Source of the DNA: Sulfurimonas sp. C5
GTDB lineage: Bacteria; Campylobacterota; Campylobacteria; Campylobacterales; Sulfurimonadaceae
NCBI RefSeq assembly: GCF_029872055.1
Contig: NZ_JARXNQ010000004.1
Span: 1 to 64,000 of the forward strand
Direction of reading: 5' to 3'
Length of the DNA stretch: 64,000 bases
In this document: positions 16,998 through 26,260 of the stretch, one piece after another
Layout: every line of letters starts with the position of its first letter
Numbering within the stretch: position 1 is the first letter of the stretch
The notes under the pieces: model-generated
The model's database searches: none
Told to the model about the DNA's origin: nothing
What the model saw: only the letters and a program-made list of their open reading frames with translations
Position numbers and translations under genes: made by a program

Positions 16998-18722
16998 ATG
17001 AGAATATTATTTTTACTACTAATCTTTTTACTTCCCCTATCTGCGAATATCGTTGTCAGTCACAATGAAGAATGTGCTAAAAACTTCTCAATAGAATATT
17101 ATTACGACGATACCAATACACTTTCAATAGAAGATATTCAAACAAAAACCTTTGTGTCCACAAGCAATAATTTTACATTTGGTTATTTACGGGGAACTAC
17201 ATGGTTTAAAATCACAATCGATAATAATTCCTCTGAAGAAAACTTTATCATAAGCTTTTATGAAACACTTTGGAAGACATTTAATTTTTATCAGTTAAAA
17301 GATCATCAATGGGATATTCAATATAACGGACTAGATGTACCGCTTAATCAAAGAGATGTTAAGTCCATCTATCCAACATTTAAGTTACATGTTCCGTCTC
17401 ATACAAGTAAAACTGTTTATATTCAAGGAAATACTCTTGCTGGACAGATAGGACAATTCTTAATATGTACGCAAGAATCTTATTTTAGTGAATCAAGATT
17501 TGAGATAGTTGACTTATATATGATCTTTGCCTTTAGTTTATTTAGTATTTTAATTCTCAATCTCTACAGCTATTTTTTAACAGATGAAAAAGTGTATCTT
17601 TATTATGTGTTATATACATTTACATTTATTATCTTTAGTGCTATGCAGAGTGGTTTTTATCTTTTTTTTGGATTCGAAGGATGGAATGAAGGCTTACATG
17701 TAGTAGGTACATTTGTGCTTATAACATTGATACTATTTTCAGACACTTTTTTACATCTTGAAGAGCATCTAAAGTTTGCTCATAAATTTTTTCAAGTCTC
17801 TATAGGAGTATTTTTAGTTTTTGCAATACTGATATTTAACAACATACCTTATACAAGTTTACTCTTTAATATTTATTCAATCATCTTCTTTGCCATGCTG
17901 TTTTATGCAAGTATCAAGGCCTATATACACGGATACATCGGTGCAAAATATTACCTTATAGCGCTTGTGATCTATTCGGCTACGATGGGTATTATGATCC
18001 TTACATTTAATGCTCTCATAGACTATACACTTGTAAATCGCCACCTATTTGTTTTAGGTGCCTTTATAGAGATCATCTTCTTTACTTTGATTTTGGCAAA
18101 TAAGTACAGAACAATTACCTTGGAAAAGCTTTCAATCCAAGATGAACTCCTGAAAGAAAAAAATAAAAATGAAGAAGAGTTGAAACTTGCTGTTGAAGAG
18201 AGAACTGAAGAATTAGAAGGTGCAAAAAAAGCACTAGAAAATTTAGTAGGTACTGATAATCTGACGAAAATTAAAAACCGTAGAGCCTATAAAGAAAAAA
18301 TTGAGGAACTTCTTTCTAAATACAACAGACATCATCACCCTTTTTGTATGATTATTTTTGATATTGATGACTTTAAAACTATAAACGATACTTACGGACA
18401 TCAAATGGGTGATATTGTTCTTATGGAAATTACAGAACTTGTTTCGCGCCATACTCGTATAAACGATTATTTTTTTAGAATCGGTGGGGAAGAATTCGCA
18501 TTATTACTTGAAAACACATCATTAGAAAAAGCAAAAAAATTGGCTCAACATATAGTGGAACTAATCGGAATTAGACTCAAATTAATCAAAGGTCGACAGA
18601 TAACTGTAAGTATGGGATTAACGGAAGTTGTAGAAGGTGACAATGAAGACTCAATCTATAAACGTACAGATAGCCTACTCTACAAATCAAAACAAAACGG
18701 TAAAAATCAAGTTTCATATTAA
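16998..18722 (+). CDS. Membrane diguanylate cyclase with 7TMR-DISM sensor
   Basis: The 574-residue protein has a signal peptide, an extracytoplasmic beta-rich domain like 7TMR-DISMED2 (about 25-165, including TTWFKITIDN), seven hydrophobic helices (about 172-370), a coiled coil (375-415) and a GGDEF domain. The active site is RIGGEEFALLL, a functional GGEEF variant, with FDIDDFKTINDTYGH upstream. It should make c-di-GMP in response to an external, probably carbohydrate-like, ligand; the ligand is unknown. No clear ribosome site is seen before the ATG. Confidence 0.9.
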   Translation: MRILFLLLIFLLPLSANIVVSHNEECAKNFSIEYYYDDTNTLSIEDIQTKTFVSTSNNFTFGYLRGTTWFKITIDNNSSEENFIISFYETLWKTFNFYQLKDHQWDIQYNGLDVPLNQRDVKSIYPTFKLHVPSHTSKTVYIQGNTLAGQIGQFLICTQESYFSESRFEIVDLYMIFAFSLFSILILNLYSYFLTDEKVYLYYVLYTFTFIIFSAMQSGFYLFFGFEGWNEGLHVVGTFVLITLILFSDTFLHLEEHLKFAHKFFQVSIGVFLVFAILIFNNIPYTSLLFNIYSIIFFAMLFYASIKAYIHGYIGAKYYLIALVIYSATMGIMILTFNALIDYTLVNRHLFVLGAFIEIIFFTLILANKYRTITLEKLSIQDELLKEKNKNEEELKLAVEERTEELEGAKKALENLVGTDNLTKIKNRRAYKEKIEELLSKYNRHHHPFCMIIFDIDDFKTINDTYGHQMGDIVLMEITELVSRHTRINDYFFRIGGEEFALLLENTSLEKAKKLAQHIVELIGIRLKLIKGRQITVSMGLTEVVEGDNEDSIYKRTDSLLYKSKQNGKNQVSY

Positions 18723-18768
18723 AATATAATTGTTATGCTACAATACACCAAAAATTAGGAGCCATATT

Positions 18769-19317
18769 ATGAAAAAAAATATTCTGTTTGCACTAGGATT
18801 ATCAACTTCTCTTTTTGCTGCTACATGTAACTATACTGTTGATTCTAGTTCACTGCAATGGACTGCTTTTAAAACACCTGCAAAAGTTGGAGTAAAAGGG
18901 ACTTTTGACAATGTAAAACTTGACTTTAAAATATCAGATTCTAAAGAAGCACTTTTAAAATCAAGTAGTATAAATATCGTAACTGCGAATGTAAACTCAA
19001 ATAATCAAGGGCGTGATGCGAAACTTGTAAACAGTTTCTTTATGGTACAAGGGATAAGAACAATTAAGGCAAAAGTAATTAAAGTAGACAAAACTTCCGC
19101 AGATATTGAAATAGCTATGAATAACATTAAAAAAATAATTACGATGAATCTAATTACTACTAAAAATACTATTAAGCTACAAGGTGAAATTGATCTTGCT
19201 GACTTTAAAATGCTTCCATCATTAAATGCAATCACAAAAGCATGTTATGAACTTCACCAGGGAAAAACTTGGCAAGATGTTGCACTAGAGTTTAATATAA
19301 CAACTAGCTGTAAGTAA
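18769..19317 (+). CDS. YceI-family secreted lipid-binding protein
   Basis: The 182-residue protein has a signal peptide (KKNILFALGLSTSLFAA) and a lipocalin-like YceI fold with the typical start CNYTVDSSSLQWTAFKTPAKVGVKGTF. YceI proteins bind isoprenoid or other amphipathic lipids in the periplasm, and the ligand here is unknown. I chose ATG 18769 over the earlier in-frame ATG 18730 because TAGGAG lies before it and the signal peptide starts there. Its stop codon overlaps the next gene's ATG by one base. Confidence 0.85.
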   Translation: MKKNILFALGLSTSLFAATCNYTVDSSSLQWTAFKTPAKVGVKGTFDNVKLDFKISDSKEALLKSSSINIVTANVNSNNQGRDAKLVNSFFMVQGIRTIKAKVIKVDKTSADIEIAMNNIKKIITMNLITTKNTIKLQGEIDLADFKMLPSLNAITKACYELHQGKTWQDVALEFNITTSCK

Positions 19318-19556
19318 TGGAATTTAAAAACAATCCTTTTGAAAGCGGACATATAAAAAACTACATTTTACTTTATGTAAGTGTAGTTGTCATTATGATT
19401 TTGTTTTTTATAGCAGGTGAGCTTTTTATAGAACCAAAAGAGATCGAAAAAAAAGTTTTTGAAGTACAGGAAAAAACTTCAGAAGTAAAAACACAAGATT
19501 CTAAAGAAAAAGAGGAGTTCAAACCTCGTTTTAAGCTTTTAGAGCAGCCTTTTTAA
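19317..19556 (+). CDS. Small single-pass membrane protein
   Basis: The 79-residue protein is not one I recognise. It has a short cytoplasmic start, one membrane helix at about 16-39 (YILLYVSVVVIMILFFIAGEL), and a charged Lys/Glu-rich periplasmic tail ending in FKPRFKLLEQPF. It starts at the last base of the YceI gene stop codon, so translation is coupled. Its end overlaps the convergent PilZ gene by 26 bases. The shape recalls the N-terminus of TonB-like proteins, but no TonB C-terminal domain follows. Confidence 0.55.
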   Translation: MEFKNNPFESGHIKNYILLYVSVVVIMILFFIAGELFIEPKEIEKKVFEVQEKTSEVKTQDSKEKEEFKPRFKLLEQPF

Positions 19557-21033
19557 TCTCCCTAATAATACTTTTTTGCCTTTCGAATATATACTCCATG
19601 AGTATATATTCGCTATCATGGCTTTCATAAAAATCACAAACAATCTTCGCAATTTTTTTCTCTTCGTTGACAAATACTTTTTGTACTTTTGCTTTACGGA
19701 TAACACTGTTTATTACATGATTTTTAATAAGACTCAGCTCAAAATTAAGTAAAACATCTTTTCCTTCAAGTTTATCTAGAACCTTACTATAAGGAAGTTT
19801 TACGGCAATTGAAACTAAAGAGATATCTATAATACTTCCTTTAACACTAGTGCCCTCTGCCGATATTGCAATATTTGTATCCCGTTCACATGTTACACGA
19901 CCGTGTTTACGTGCATTAATACTCGCTTTAATCAGTGTCGGTTTTTCAAAAGTCGCTATACCTTTTTGAATATTTATATGTTTTAAAATAAGCTCTATCG
20001 TTTGTGTATACCCTGGTATCTCTAAGATTGTCTTTTTCTCTAAAGCCACTACTTCCGTTTGTAGATTTTTCAGCTCCAGCTGTATAAACTTCTCATCTAT
20101 TTTTACAACCGATGCTTTAGAATTGATTACAAGTCCTTTGTAAATATTTAAAAGCTTTAACTCTACCTGATTAAACTTCAGAGTATTGAGCATCTGTTGC
20201 AATATATATTCATCGCTCTTGTTTTGTTCCATATTTTCAATAAAACAAATTTGATCGTTTATTATGAGATCATCTGAGACCTTATTCTTTTCTATACCGT
20301 ACAACATCTCCAATATATCTTCAAATTCCATCTCTGCCAAATCAACAGCATAGACTTGTGATAGCAGTACCGTTTCATTGCTTATAGAATATTGATTCAG
20401 TTGTTCATTGAGTTTTTTAGCTTGTTCCTTAATGAGCTCAAATGATTGGTTTTCATACAAAGCTATATAAAACTCCCCATTGTATTGTGCCAACTGTAAA
20501 CTCGTGTCTAAACTTTTTTTCACCACTTGAAGAGTCTCTTTGAGATTTCGAAGATCCAGATTTTTAAATGCTATTGTGATTAAAGCCAGATTTTTTTCTT
20601 GATTGAGTAATTTATCTTTTAACATTTCAAGAAATCCAAGACGTGTTTCTATAATCTTTACACTCTCTTTTTGCACCTGTTTTGTTTGTTGATCTAAAAA
20701 TTCCTGATACTCTTCATCAATTTTGCGAATTACTTTGTTGACATCTTGTTTTTGTGTAAGTATAGACTTTGACTGCAGCAGTACTGCAAGCTGTACATGC
20801 ATCATTGTATGCTTTTGCGGTACATAAAAGTAGATAAGACTCTTTTTGTGTTCGAGAGTCTCTTTTAAGCGGAGTGAAAGTTCTTTTGTCAGTTCTGGCA
20901 GGTCAATTATATAAACTTCAGAATGAGGGATACTCTGCGTAGAGAGATCTATACAAACATTTTCAAAACTATTAACAATTTCATCGTAATAATTTAAAGA
21001 GATGTGTTGATTGTATAGATAACATAATTTCAA
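19531..21033 (-). CDS. PilZ-domain protein with degenerate GGDEF-like middle domain
   Basis: The 500-residue soluble protein has three parts. Residues 125-250 follow the GGDEF fold (ETRLGFLEMLKDKL, LALITIAFKNLD, YNGEFYIALYEN), but the active site is NGEF and cannot be catalytic. Residues 295-370 look like a YcgR-type N-terminal barrel. The C-terminal PilZ domain has RKHGR (375-379) and DISLVSIAV (403-411), close to the c-di-GMP-binding RxxxR and DxSxxG motifs. It is probably a c-di-GMP effector. It is last in a seven-gene operon, 13 bases after exbD. Confidence 0.7.
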   Translation of the reverse strand: MKLCYLYNQHISLNYYDEIVNSFENVCIDLSTQSIPHSEVYIIDLPELTKELSLRLKETLEHKKSLIYFYVPQKHTMMHVQLAVLLQSKSILTQKQDVNKVIRKIDEEYQEFLDQQTKQVQKESVKIIETRLGFLEMLKDKLLNQEKNLALITIAFKNLDLRNLKETLQVVKKSLDTSLQLAQYNGEFYIALYENQSFELIKEQAKKLNEQLNQYSISNETVLLSQVYAVDLAEMEFEDILEMLYGIEKNKVSDDLIINDQICFIENMEQNKSDEYILQQMLNTLKFNQVELKLLNIYKGLVINSKASVVKIDEKFIQLELKNLQTEVVALEKKTILEIPGYTQTIELILKHINIQKGIATFEKPTLIKASINARKHGRVTCERDTNIAISAEGTSVKGSIIDISLVSIAVKLPYSKVLDKLEGKDVLLNFELSLIKNHVINSVIRKAKVQKVFVNEEKKIAKIVCDFYESHDSEYILMEYIFERQKSIIREIKKAALKA

Positions 21034-21046
21034 AATTATCCCTTTG

Positions 21047-21442
21047 TCAATCGTTCTTTGTTACTATATAAAGCTGTTCATGCCCTAGTTTTTTCAAAAT
21101 ATCCATGACACTTACAAAGTCTTGAAAACGAGACTCTTTATCGCTTCTGAGAATAACTGTTTGTTTTTGAGAAACTTCTGCAAGTTTTGCTTCTAGAGCA
21201 GCAAGGTCAACTTTTTCTTTTTCAAAAAAAAGCTCCCCTTTTGCATTGACATATACGGTAACTTCCTTTTTTTCCTCTTTGTTATCTGAAGCAGAGGCTT
21301 TTGGAAGATTAACAGGGATCACACCTTGTTTGATGAATGTGGCCGTCGTGAGAACCATCACTAACAACACAAGCATAATATCGATAAACGGAATAACGTT
21401 TATCTGGTCAAATCTTTTTTGTGTTTTTCTACACTTTGACAT
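21047..21442 (-). CDS. exbD: ExbD/TolR family biopolymer transport protein
   Basis: The 131-residue protein has a basic cytoplasmic start, one membrane helix with the conserved aspartate (FDQINVIPFIDIMLVLLVMVL), and a periplasmic domain typical of ExbD/TolR. With ExbB it forms the proton-driven stator that energises TonB or Tol systems. I chose ATG 21442, one base after the exbB stop, over ATG 21475 inside exbB, because the family's conserved region starts soon after. No tonB gene is in the window. Confidence 0.88.
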   Translation of the reverse strand: MSKCRKTQKRFDQINVIPFIDIMLVLLVMVLTTATFIKQGVIPVNLPKASASDNKEEKKEVTVYVNAKGELFFEKEKVDLAALEAKLAEVSQKQTVILRSDKESRFQDFVSVMDILKKLGHEQLYIVTKND

Positions 21443-21443
21443 T

Positions 21444-21896
21444 TTACGACTTTTGCTTATCAGTGAAAATGTCATATTTTGTTAATATTTTTTCCACTTT
21501 TCTTAATGTGATCGTATAGGCAATAATAGCAGGAATAGCTACTATAAGTCCCATTGCTGTCGCTTTAAGTGCAAGAGCAAGTCCTGTCATGATTTTTTTT
21601 GCATCTACAGCACCTACATCACCCAGTGTATAAAATGTCAGCATAATTCCAAAAACTGTTCCTAATAGACCGACATAAGGAGCATTTGCCCCAATTGCAC
21701 TAATTACGTTAATGTTATTTGTAAGTTCTAATTCTAATTCATCTCTGTGACTATAATCTTCCATTCTGACAGTTTTATAAAACATCATTCTTTCTATGAA
21801 TAACCATACTGTCACGATACTCATAAGGATAAGAGTCCCCATTACCCCATAATCTATTGCTTGTTCGGCATATGCCATTAAACCTGTTAATTCCAT
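21444..21896 (-). CDS. exbB: ExbB/TolQ family proton channel
   Basis: The 150-residue protein has three membrane helices and the MotA/TolQ/ExbB core GANAPYVGLLGTVFGIMLTFYTLG, followed by ALKATAMGLIVAIPAIIAYT. It is the short ExbB form common in Campylobacterota. With ExbD it converts proton-motive force into motion for TonB-like partners. It begins 15 bases after the histidine kinase gene and is followed at once by exbD, an unusual operon setting. Confidence 0.9.
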   Translation of the reverse strand: MELTGLMAYAEQAIDYGVMGTLILMSIVTVWLFIERMMFYKTVRMEDYSHRDELELELTNNINVISAIGANAPYVGLLGTVFGIMLTFYTLGDVGAVDAKKIMTGLALALKATAMGLIVAIPAIIAYTITLRKVEKILTKYDIFTDKQKS

Positions 21897-21911
21897 TATT
21901 ATCCTAAATTA

Positions 21912-22733
21912 TTAAAATTTTAAAGATACTTTTGTACCTTCATTGACTTCAGATGTAACACTCAGTTCTATCTTGTTTTCATCACAAAACCGCTTTACCA
22001 TTGAAAGCCCTATTCCAAAGCCCTGCATATGTTTATTTGTTTGATAAAAATTATCATAAATATGAAGCAGTTCTACCTCATCCATACCAATACCGTAATC
22101 TTGAATAGTGAGTATTTTATTATGTAGTTTTATATCGATATCTTGTGAATTTGGCGAATATTTTACACCATTATCAATTAAATTGTCAATTACTTTGGCA
22201 AGACCTACTTTATCTATTTCCAAAGAGAATGTTTCAAGTTGTAAATTAAAATTTATATGTGGATATATTCTTTGTAAAAAGACGATTCTATCTTCAAGCA
22301 GTTTTTTAAGATCACTTAACTCTTTAATATTTTGTTTAGACTGCATTTTAATAAGATAATCAAGCTCGTTATATCTTTGCTTTAACATCTCACAGGCTGA
22401 TTCGATCCTCTCAATGCGCTTTAATGCTTTTTCATCTTCTAGCTTCTTTTTGAGCATCTGTGTATTGGTTGTAATTGTACTTATTGGAAGATTGAGTTCA
22501 TGCAGTGTTTCTTTTGAAAGGTTTTGAAGATTTGTTACATACTCGGCTAATGGATCAATTGCAAGTTTTGAAATAAAAACACCTGATAAAATTATGATAC
22601 AAAGTAAAATAACACCGAAAATAAAGAGCTGTGAAACTCCCAATACATCTAAAAAGTAGTATGAAATTACCAAAAAAGCAATAACTGTAAGAAAATAAAA
22701 AATAAAGATGCTAATTCTTAAATTAACAAACAA
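21912..22733 (-). CDS. Two-component sensor histidine kinase
   Basis: The 273-residue membrane kinase has two helices near the N-terminus (about 6-27 and 37-57) with almost no periplasmic loop, so it probably senses a membrane or internal signal. The H-box is ETLHELNLPIST with H78. The N-box is VIDNLIDNGVKYSPN, and G-boxes DYGIGMDE and GFGIGLSMVK follow. It overlaps the response regulator gene by 11 bases, showing they are partners, and precedes exbB. The signal is unknown. Confidence 0.92.
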   Translation of the reverse strand: MFVNLRISIFIFYFLTVIAFLVISYYFLDVLGVSQLFIFGVILLCIIILSGVFISKLAIDPLAEYVTNLQNLSKETLHELNLPISTITTNTQMLKKKLEDEKALKRIERIESACEMLKQRYNELDYLIKMQSKQNIKELSDLKKLLEDRIVFLQRIYPHINFNLQLETFSLEIDKVGLAKVIDNLIDNGVKYSPNSQDIDIKLHNKILTIQDYGIGMDEVELLHIYDNFYQTNKHMQGFGIGLSMVKRFCDENKIELSVTSEVNEGTKVSLKF

Positions 22734-23379
22734 GTTTATACCCTATCCCTCTGATATTTTCTACATTTAACTCAGGTAAAAGTTGCTTGATACGATTTAT
22801 ATATACCCGTATAGCTCCTTCACTTCCACCTTCACTTAAATTATAGAGTTCATCGATAATCATCTCTTTTGAAACAATGCTATTTGCATTTTTTATGAGT
22901 AGTGACAAGACCTCAAATTCTCTTTTTGAGAGTTCTAACTCTTGCGATTGATAAGTAATAACCTTTCGTGCTTGGTCTATACACAAACCGCATCTGCACA
23001 GCTCCTCTTTTTTCTTAAAACGTCTGAGCAGTGCATTAATACGCAATAATAATTCATCGTTATCAAATGGTTTTACGATGTAATCATCTCCACCACTGAT
23101 AAATCCCTCTTGCATCTTCTCTTTCTCTTTATGAGATGTTACAAAAATAGCCGGTGTTTCATCTTCCGCTTCACGAAGCTCTTTTAAAAGTGTTACGCCA
23201 TCTATTAAAGGGACATTAATATCTAAAAGATAAAGATCGAAATGTTGATTGAATGTTGCATCTAAAGCAGCTTGTCCGTTTGGACATAAAGTAACATTGA
23301 ACTCTTCATCTTCAAGCATATCTACAAGAGTCTCCCCAAAAAGAGGATCATCTTCCAGAAGCAGTATTTTATTCAACAT
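22723..23379 (-). CDS. OmpR-family response regulator
   Basis: The 218-residue protein has a receiver domain (phosphoacceptor D53 in [10 protein letters not shown] in VKPFDNDE) and a winged-helix DNA-binding domain ending IRGIGYKL. I chose ATG 23379, giving [11 protein letters not shown], the usual receiver start; it overlaps the end of pyrC by 11 bases. An earlier ATG at 23412 lies in pyrC and gives no conserved sequence. It is the partner of the kinase gene that follows. Confidence 0.92.
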   Translation of the reverse strand: MLNKILLLEDDPLFGETLVDMLEDEEFNVTLCPNGQAALDATFNQHFDLYLLDINVPLIDGVTLLKELREAEDETPAIFVTSHKEKEKMQEGFISGGDDYIVKPFDNDELLLRINALLRRFKKKEELCRCGLCIDQARKVITYQSQELELSKREFEVLSLLIKNANSIVSKEMIIDELYNLSEGGSEGAIRVYINRIKQLLPELNVENIRGIGYKLVC

Positions 23380-24376
23380 TCTCAATTGCCCAGCTGATAG
23401 TCTCACCAGCATACATAGGTACTACACCAGAATAGTTTTCAGGGACTACAAAAGGACGATTTTCAAGTGTCACTTCTTTGAATTCAGGGCATATTCCGTA
23501 AATACTTTGTGCATTATCACTGACAAATGCTTGTAAGTTATCTAGTTTTCCGTATTGATCGAAAACTTCGCATAAAAGTTGCAATGCAATAGGAGCTGTA
23601 AATACACCTGCTGCACAGCCACATGACTCTTTTTTATTCTGTGGATGAGGAGCAGAGTCACTTCCAAACATTACTTTTGGATGTGCTTCAAGCGCTACAT
23701 TTAAAAGTGCATCTAAATCTTCTGGACGTTTTGCAATTGGTTTACAGAAAAGATGTGGTTTCATCATTCCACCCACAACATCGTCTAACGTTATTAAAAG
23801 ATGGTGAACCGTAATAGTTGCATAAAGATTTGGATACTTATCAAGCATCTCAACTGCAGCTTTTGTCGTAATATGCTCCATAATAATTTTTAGATCAGGG
23901 AAATTTTGCGCTAAAAGCTCATATATTGACATAAATTCAGCTTCACGGTCCATAACAAATCCGTCAGTTTCACCATGAACACATAAAGGGATATCCAAAT
24001 CACTCATAGCTTCAAGTGTTTCTCTCATCTCCTCTATATCAAAAGAGCTAACTCCTCCTTCAGAATTTGTAGTGATCCCTGCAGGATAGAGCTTGATTGC
24101 AGTAATTTCATCCATAACCTCTTCTAAAAAGTCTCTTGTATAGTTTTGATAAAAAAGTGTCATATATGGTTCAAAAAAATCATTCGGTACGGAAGCCATA
24201 ATACGTTCTTTATATGCACGAACACCTTCTAAGGTAGTTACTGGAGGTACAAGATTTGGCATAACAATAGCACCACTAAAACTGTATGCTGAAAGAGGAG
24301 CAATATTTTCAAGCATTACACCGTCACGAAGGTGTAAATGCATATCTAAAGGCATTAAAAGAGTATGTGTTTTCAT
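23369..24376 (-). CDS. pyrC: Dihydroorotase
   Basis: PyrC closes N-carbamoyl-aspartate to dihydroorotate in pyrimidine synthesis. The 335-residue protein is the E. coli PyrC type. Metal ligands H13 and H15 lie in [10 protein letters not shown], the carbamylated lysine is in AIKLYPAG, and HGE and MEHITT hold further ligands. Its start overlaps the phosphohexomutase stop by 4 bases (ATGA) and its end overlaps the response regulator gene. The pyrimidine link to the signalling genes downstream is positional only. Confidence 0.96.
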   Translation of the reverse strand: MKTHTLLMPLDMHLHLRDGVMLENIAPLSAYSFSGAIVMPNLVPPVTTLEGVRAYKERIMASVPNDFFEPYMTLFYQNYTRDFLEEVMDEITAIKLYPAGITTNSEGGVSSFDIEEMRETLEAMSDLDIPLCVHGETDGFVMDREAEFMSIYELLAQNFPDLKIIMEHITTKAAVEMLDKYPNLYATITVHHLLITLDDVVGGMMKPHLFCKPIAKRPEDLDALLNVALEAHPKVMFGSDSAPHPQNKKESCGCAAGVFTAPIALQLLCEVFDQYGKLDNLQAFVSDNAQSIYGICPEFKEVTLENRPFVVPENYSGVVPMYAGETISWAIENVE

Positions 24377-25743
24377 AGGCTGTCCTTTGCTGTTTGTATA
24401 AGTTGATTTACTGCTGATTCATAAAGAGCAGCATCCTCTTTAGAAGTTGATTCAAAACGAGTAACAAGTACAGGTGTAGTATTTGATGCACGTACTAAAC
24501 CCCAACCATTTTCAAAGTTGATGCGTACACCGTCAACATCAATAATATTTTTAATTTTTGGAAAAGATGCCGGAGGGTTTTGTAAAAGCTCTTTAACTTT
24601 GTCCATAATTTGAAATTTTTGTGCTTCTGTAGTTTCTACTTTTATCTCTTCTGTAGAAAACACTTGTGGAAGACGTGCAAGTTCAGCATCTAAATCAATG
24701 CCGTCTTGTACAAGTTCCAACATTCTAAAAGTTGCATAAATAGCATCGTCATAACCGAAATATCGATTTTTGAAAAAGACATGTCCGCTTACTTCACATG
24801 CAAGGTCAGCATTTACCTCTTTCATTTTTACTTTTAAGTTTGAGTGTCCTGTTTTATACATTACTGTTTTCCCGCCACGGCGTTCAAGTTCATCATACAT
24901 TACTTGTGAACATTTCACTTCACCGACAACCGTCGGTTTATCCATCTTCATAGAATATAAAAGAGCCATCATGTCTCCTTTTATATTGTTTTTATGTGTA
25001 AGTACGGCTATTCTATCCGCATCACCGTCGTATGCAAAAGCAATATCACCCTCTTTTGCTAAAAGTTCTTTCACATCGTTTAAGTTTTTTTCAACCGAAG
25101 GATCAGGGTGATGATTTGGGAATGTTCCATCAGGATCAACATATAAGCCTGTTGTATTTAATTCCAGTTTTTCAAAGATTTCTGGAAGGACAATACCTGC
25201 AACTCCATTACCGCAATCGTAAACAATACGTTCTTTCATGCCTTTGAGATGTGCAAATTGTTCAACCATAAAGTCTATATATCTGCTTTTTGCATCTATC
25301 TCAGTCACTTGACGTTCAACTTCTGAAACACTCTGCATTGCTTCACATTCACGCCCGAGTGCATAAATATCTTCTCCGAAAAATGGTGCTTTATCGATAG
25401 TAATTTTAAACCCGTTATATTCACTTGGATTGTGTGAACCTGTAATCATTACAGAAGCTGAAGGAGTAATACCATTCCAATCTTGGTAGTTTGTAAAATA
25501 GTTCACCGGTGTTGGTACAAGCCCCATATTTAAAACTTTCTTTCCACCTGCATTGAGTCCACTTACAAGGTATTCAAAAAGGATTGGTGAATGACTTCTA
25601 GCATCATAACCAACTGCTACATATTCACCGCTAATTTTTGATGAAAGAGCATAACCTATTTTCGTTACACTCTCTTTATTTAATTCTTTCTCATAAATAC
25701 CACGTATATCGTACTCTCTATATATGCTCACAATACTCTCCAA
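24373..25743 (-). CDS. Phosphomannomutase/phosphoglucomutase
   Basis: The 456-residue protein is an alpha-D-phosphohexomutase of the AlgC/ManB type, interconverting 1- and 6-phosphosugars for surface polysaccharide. The start motif [14 protein letters not shown], the phosphoserine S103 in [13 protein letters not shown], the metal loop DGDADRIAV and the sugar loop CEVSGHVFF are present. The late phosphate-binding [14 protein letters not shown] is also seen. It is first in a seven-gene operon. A real preference for mannose or glucose cannot be read from the sequence. Confidence 0.93.
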   Translation of the reverse strand: MESIVSIYREYDIRGIYEKELNKESVTKIGYALSSKISGEYVAVGYDARSHSPILFEYLVSGLNAGGKKVLNMGLVPTPVNYFTNYQDWNGITPSASVMITGSHNPSEYNGFKITIDKAPFFGEDIYALGRECEAMQSVSEVERQVTEIDAKSRYIDFMVEQFAHLKGMKERIVYDCGNGVAGIVLPEIFEKLELNTTGLYVDPDGTFPNHHPDPSVEKNLNDVKELLAKEGDIAFAYDGDADRIAVLTHKNNIKGDMMALLYSMKMDKPTVVGEVKCSQVMYDELERRGGKTVMYKTGHSNLKVKMKEVNADLACEVSGHVFFKNRYFGYDDAIYATFRMLELVQDGIDLDAELARLPQVFSTEEIKVETTEAQKFQIMDKVKELLQNPPASFPKIKNIIDVDGVRINFENGWGLVRASNTTPVLVTRFESTSKEDAALYESAVNQLIQTAKDSL

Positions 25744-25888
25744 ATACTCAAATAAATTAAAGATAATAATACTATGAAAAAGATTTTATCTTGATTAAAA
25801 TCCCATTGATATGTGTTAAGAAAGCCTAAAAAAGATAAGAAAGTTTATTTGAGTTCAAAAATTAACTACATACTATAGATTTTTTAGA

Positions 25889-25931
25889 TATAATCTTGTC
25901 CATAAGTGAAAGATGAGGGTATATCATCTTT
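25889..25931 (+). promoter_or_regulatory. Promoter -10 and leader hairpin of the cold-shock gene
   Basis: TATAAT lies at 25889-25894, which predicts a leader of about 110 bases before the csp ATG. In it AAAGATGA (25909-25916) and TCATCTTT (25924-25931) form an 8-base-pair stem around a GGGTATA loop. Long structured leaders control temperature-dependent translation of many cold-shock genes; that role here is inferred. Confidence 0.45.
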
Positions 25932-26010
25932 AGTGTAATTTTCTCTTTGTGTGTTAACTTCTCTAAAGAATCTCCATTATTTTACAAAATTTCAAAAATA
26001 AGGCTGCTAT

Positions 26011-26229
26011 ATGGCACAACTGTTAAACGGATCGGTAAAATGGTTCAATGATGAAAAAGGTTATGGTTTTATCCAACAAGATAATGGAGACAAAGATTTA
26101 TTTGTACACTTCCGTCAAGTAAACAATCCACAAGGTGGAAGAGTTTCTCTTCAAGAAGGACAAAAAGTTACTTTCGAAATCGGTGAGGGACAAAAAGGTC
26201 CTCAAGCTGAGAACGTAACACCACTATAA
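26011..26229 (+). CDS. Cold-shock protein (CspA family)
   Basis: The 72-residue protein is a single cold-shock domain, a nucleic-acid-binding beta barrel acting as an RNA chaperone. The RNP1 motif KGYGFIQ and RNP2-like DLFVHF are present after the conserved start [15 protein letters not shown]. Length is normal for the family (about 70). AAGG lies before the ATG. It has its own promoter and a strong terminator, so it is monocistronic. Whether it is cold-induced cannot be told. Confidence 0.96.
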   Translation: MAQLLNGSVKWFNDEKGYGFIQQDNGDKDLFVHFRQVNNPQGGRVSLQEGQKVTFEIGEGQKGPQAENVTPL

Positions 26230-26235
26230 TTCTTC

Positions 26236-26260
26236 ATATATAGGCTTTATGCCTATATAT
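26236..26260. terminator. Terminator between csp and ackA
   Basis: ATATATAGGC and GCCTATATAT form a perfect 10-base-pair stem with loop TTTAT, followed by CTTTTAAAAC. The ackA stop codon (26253-26255) lies inside the right arm, so it can serve both convergent genes. Confidence 0.7.
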
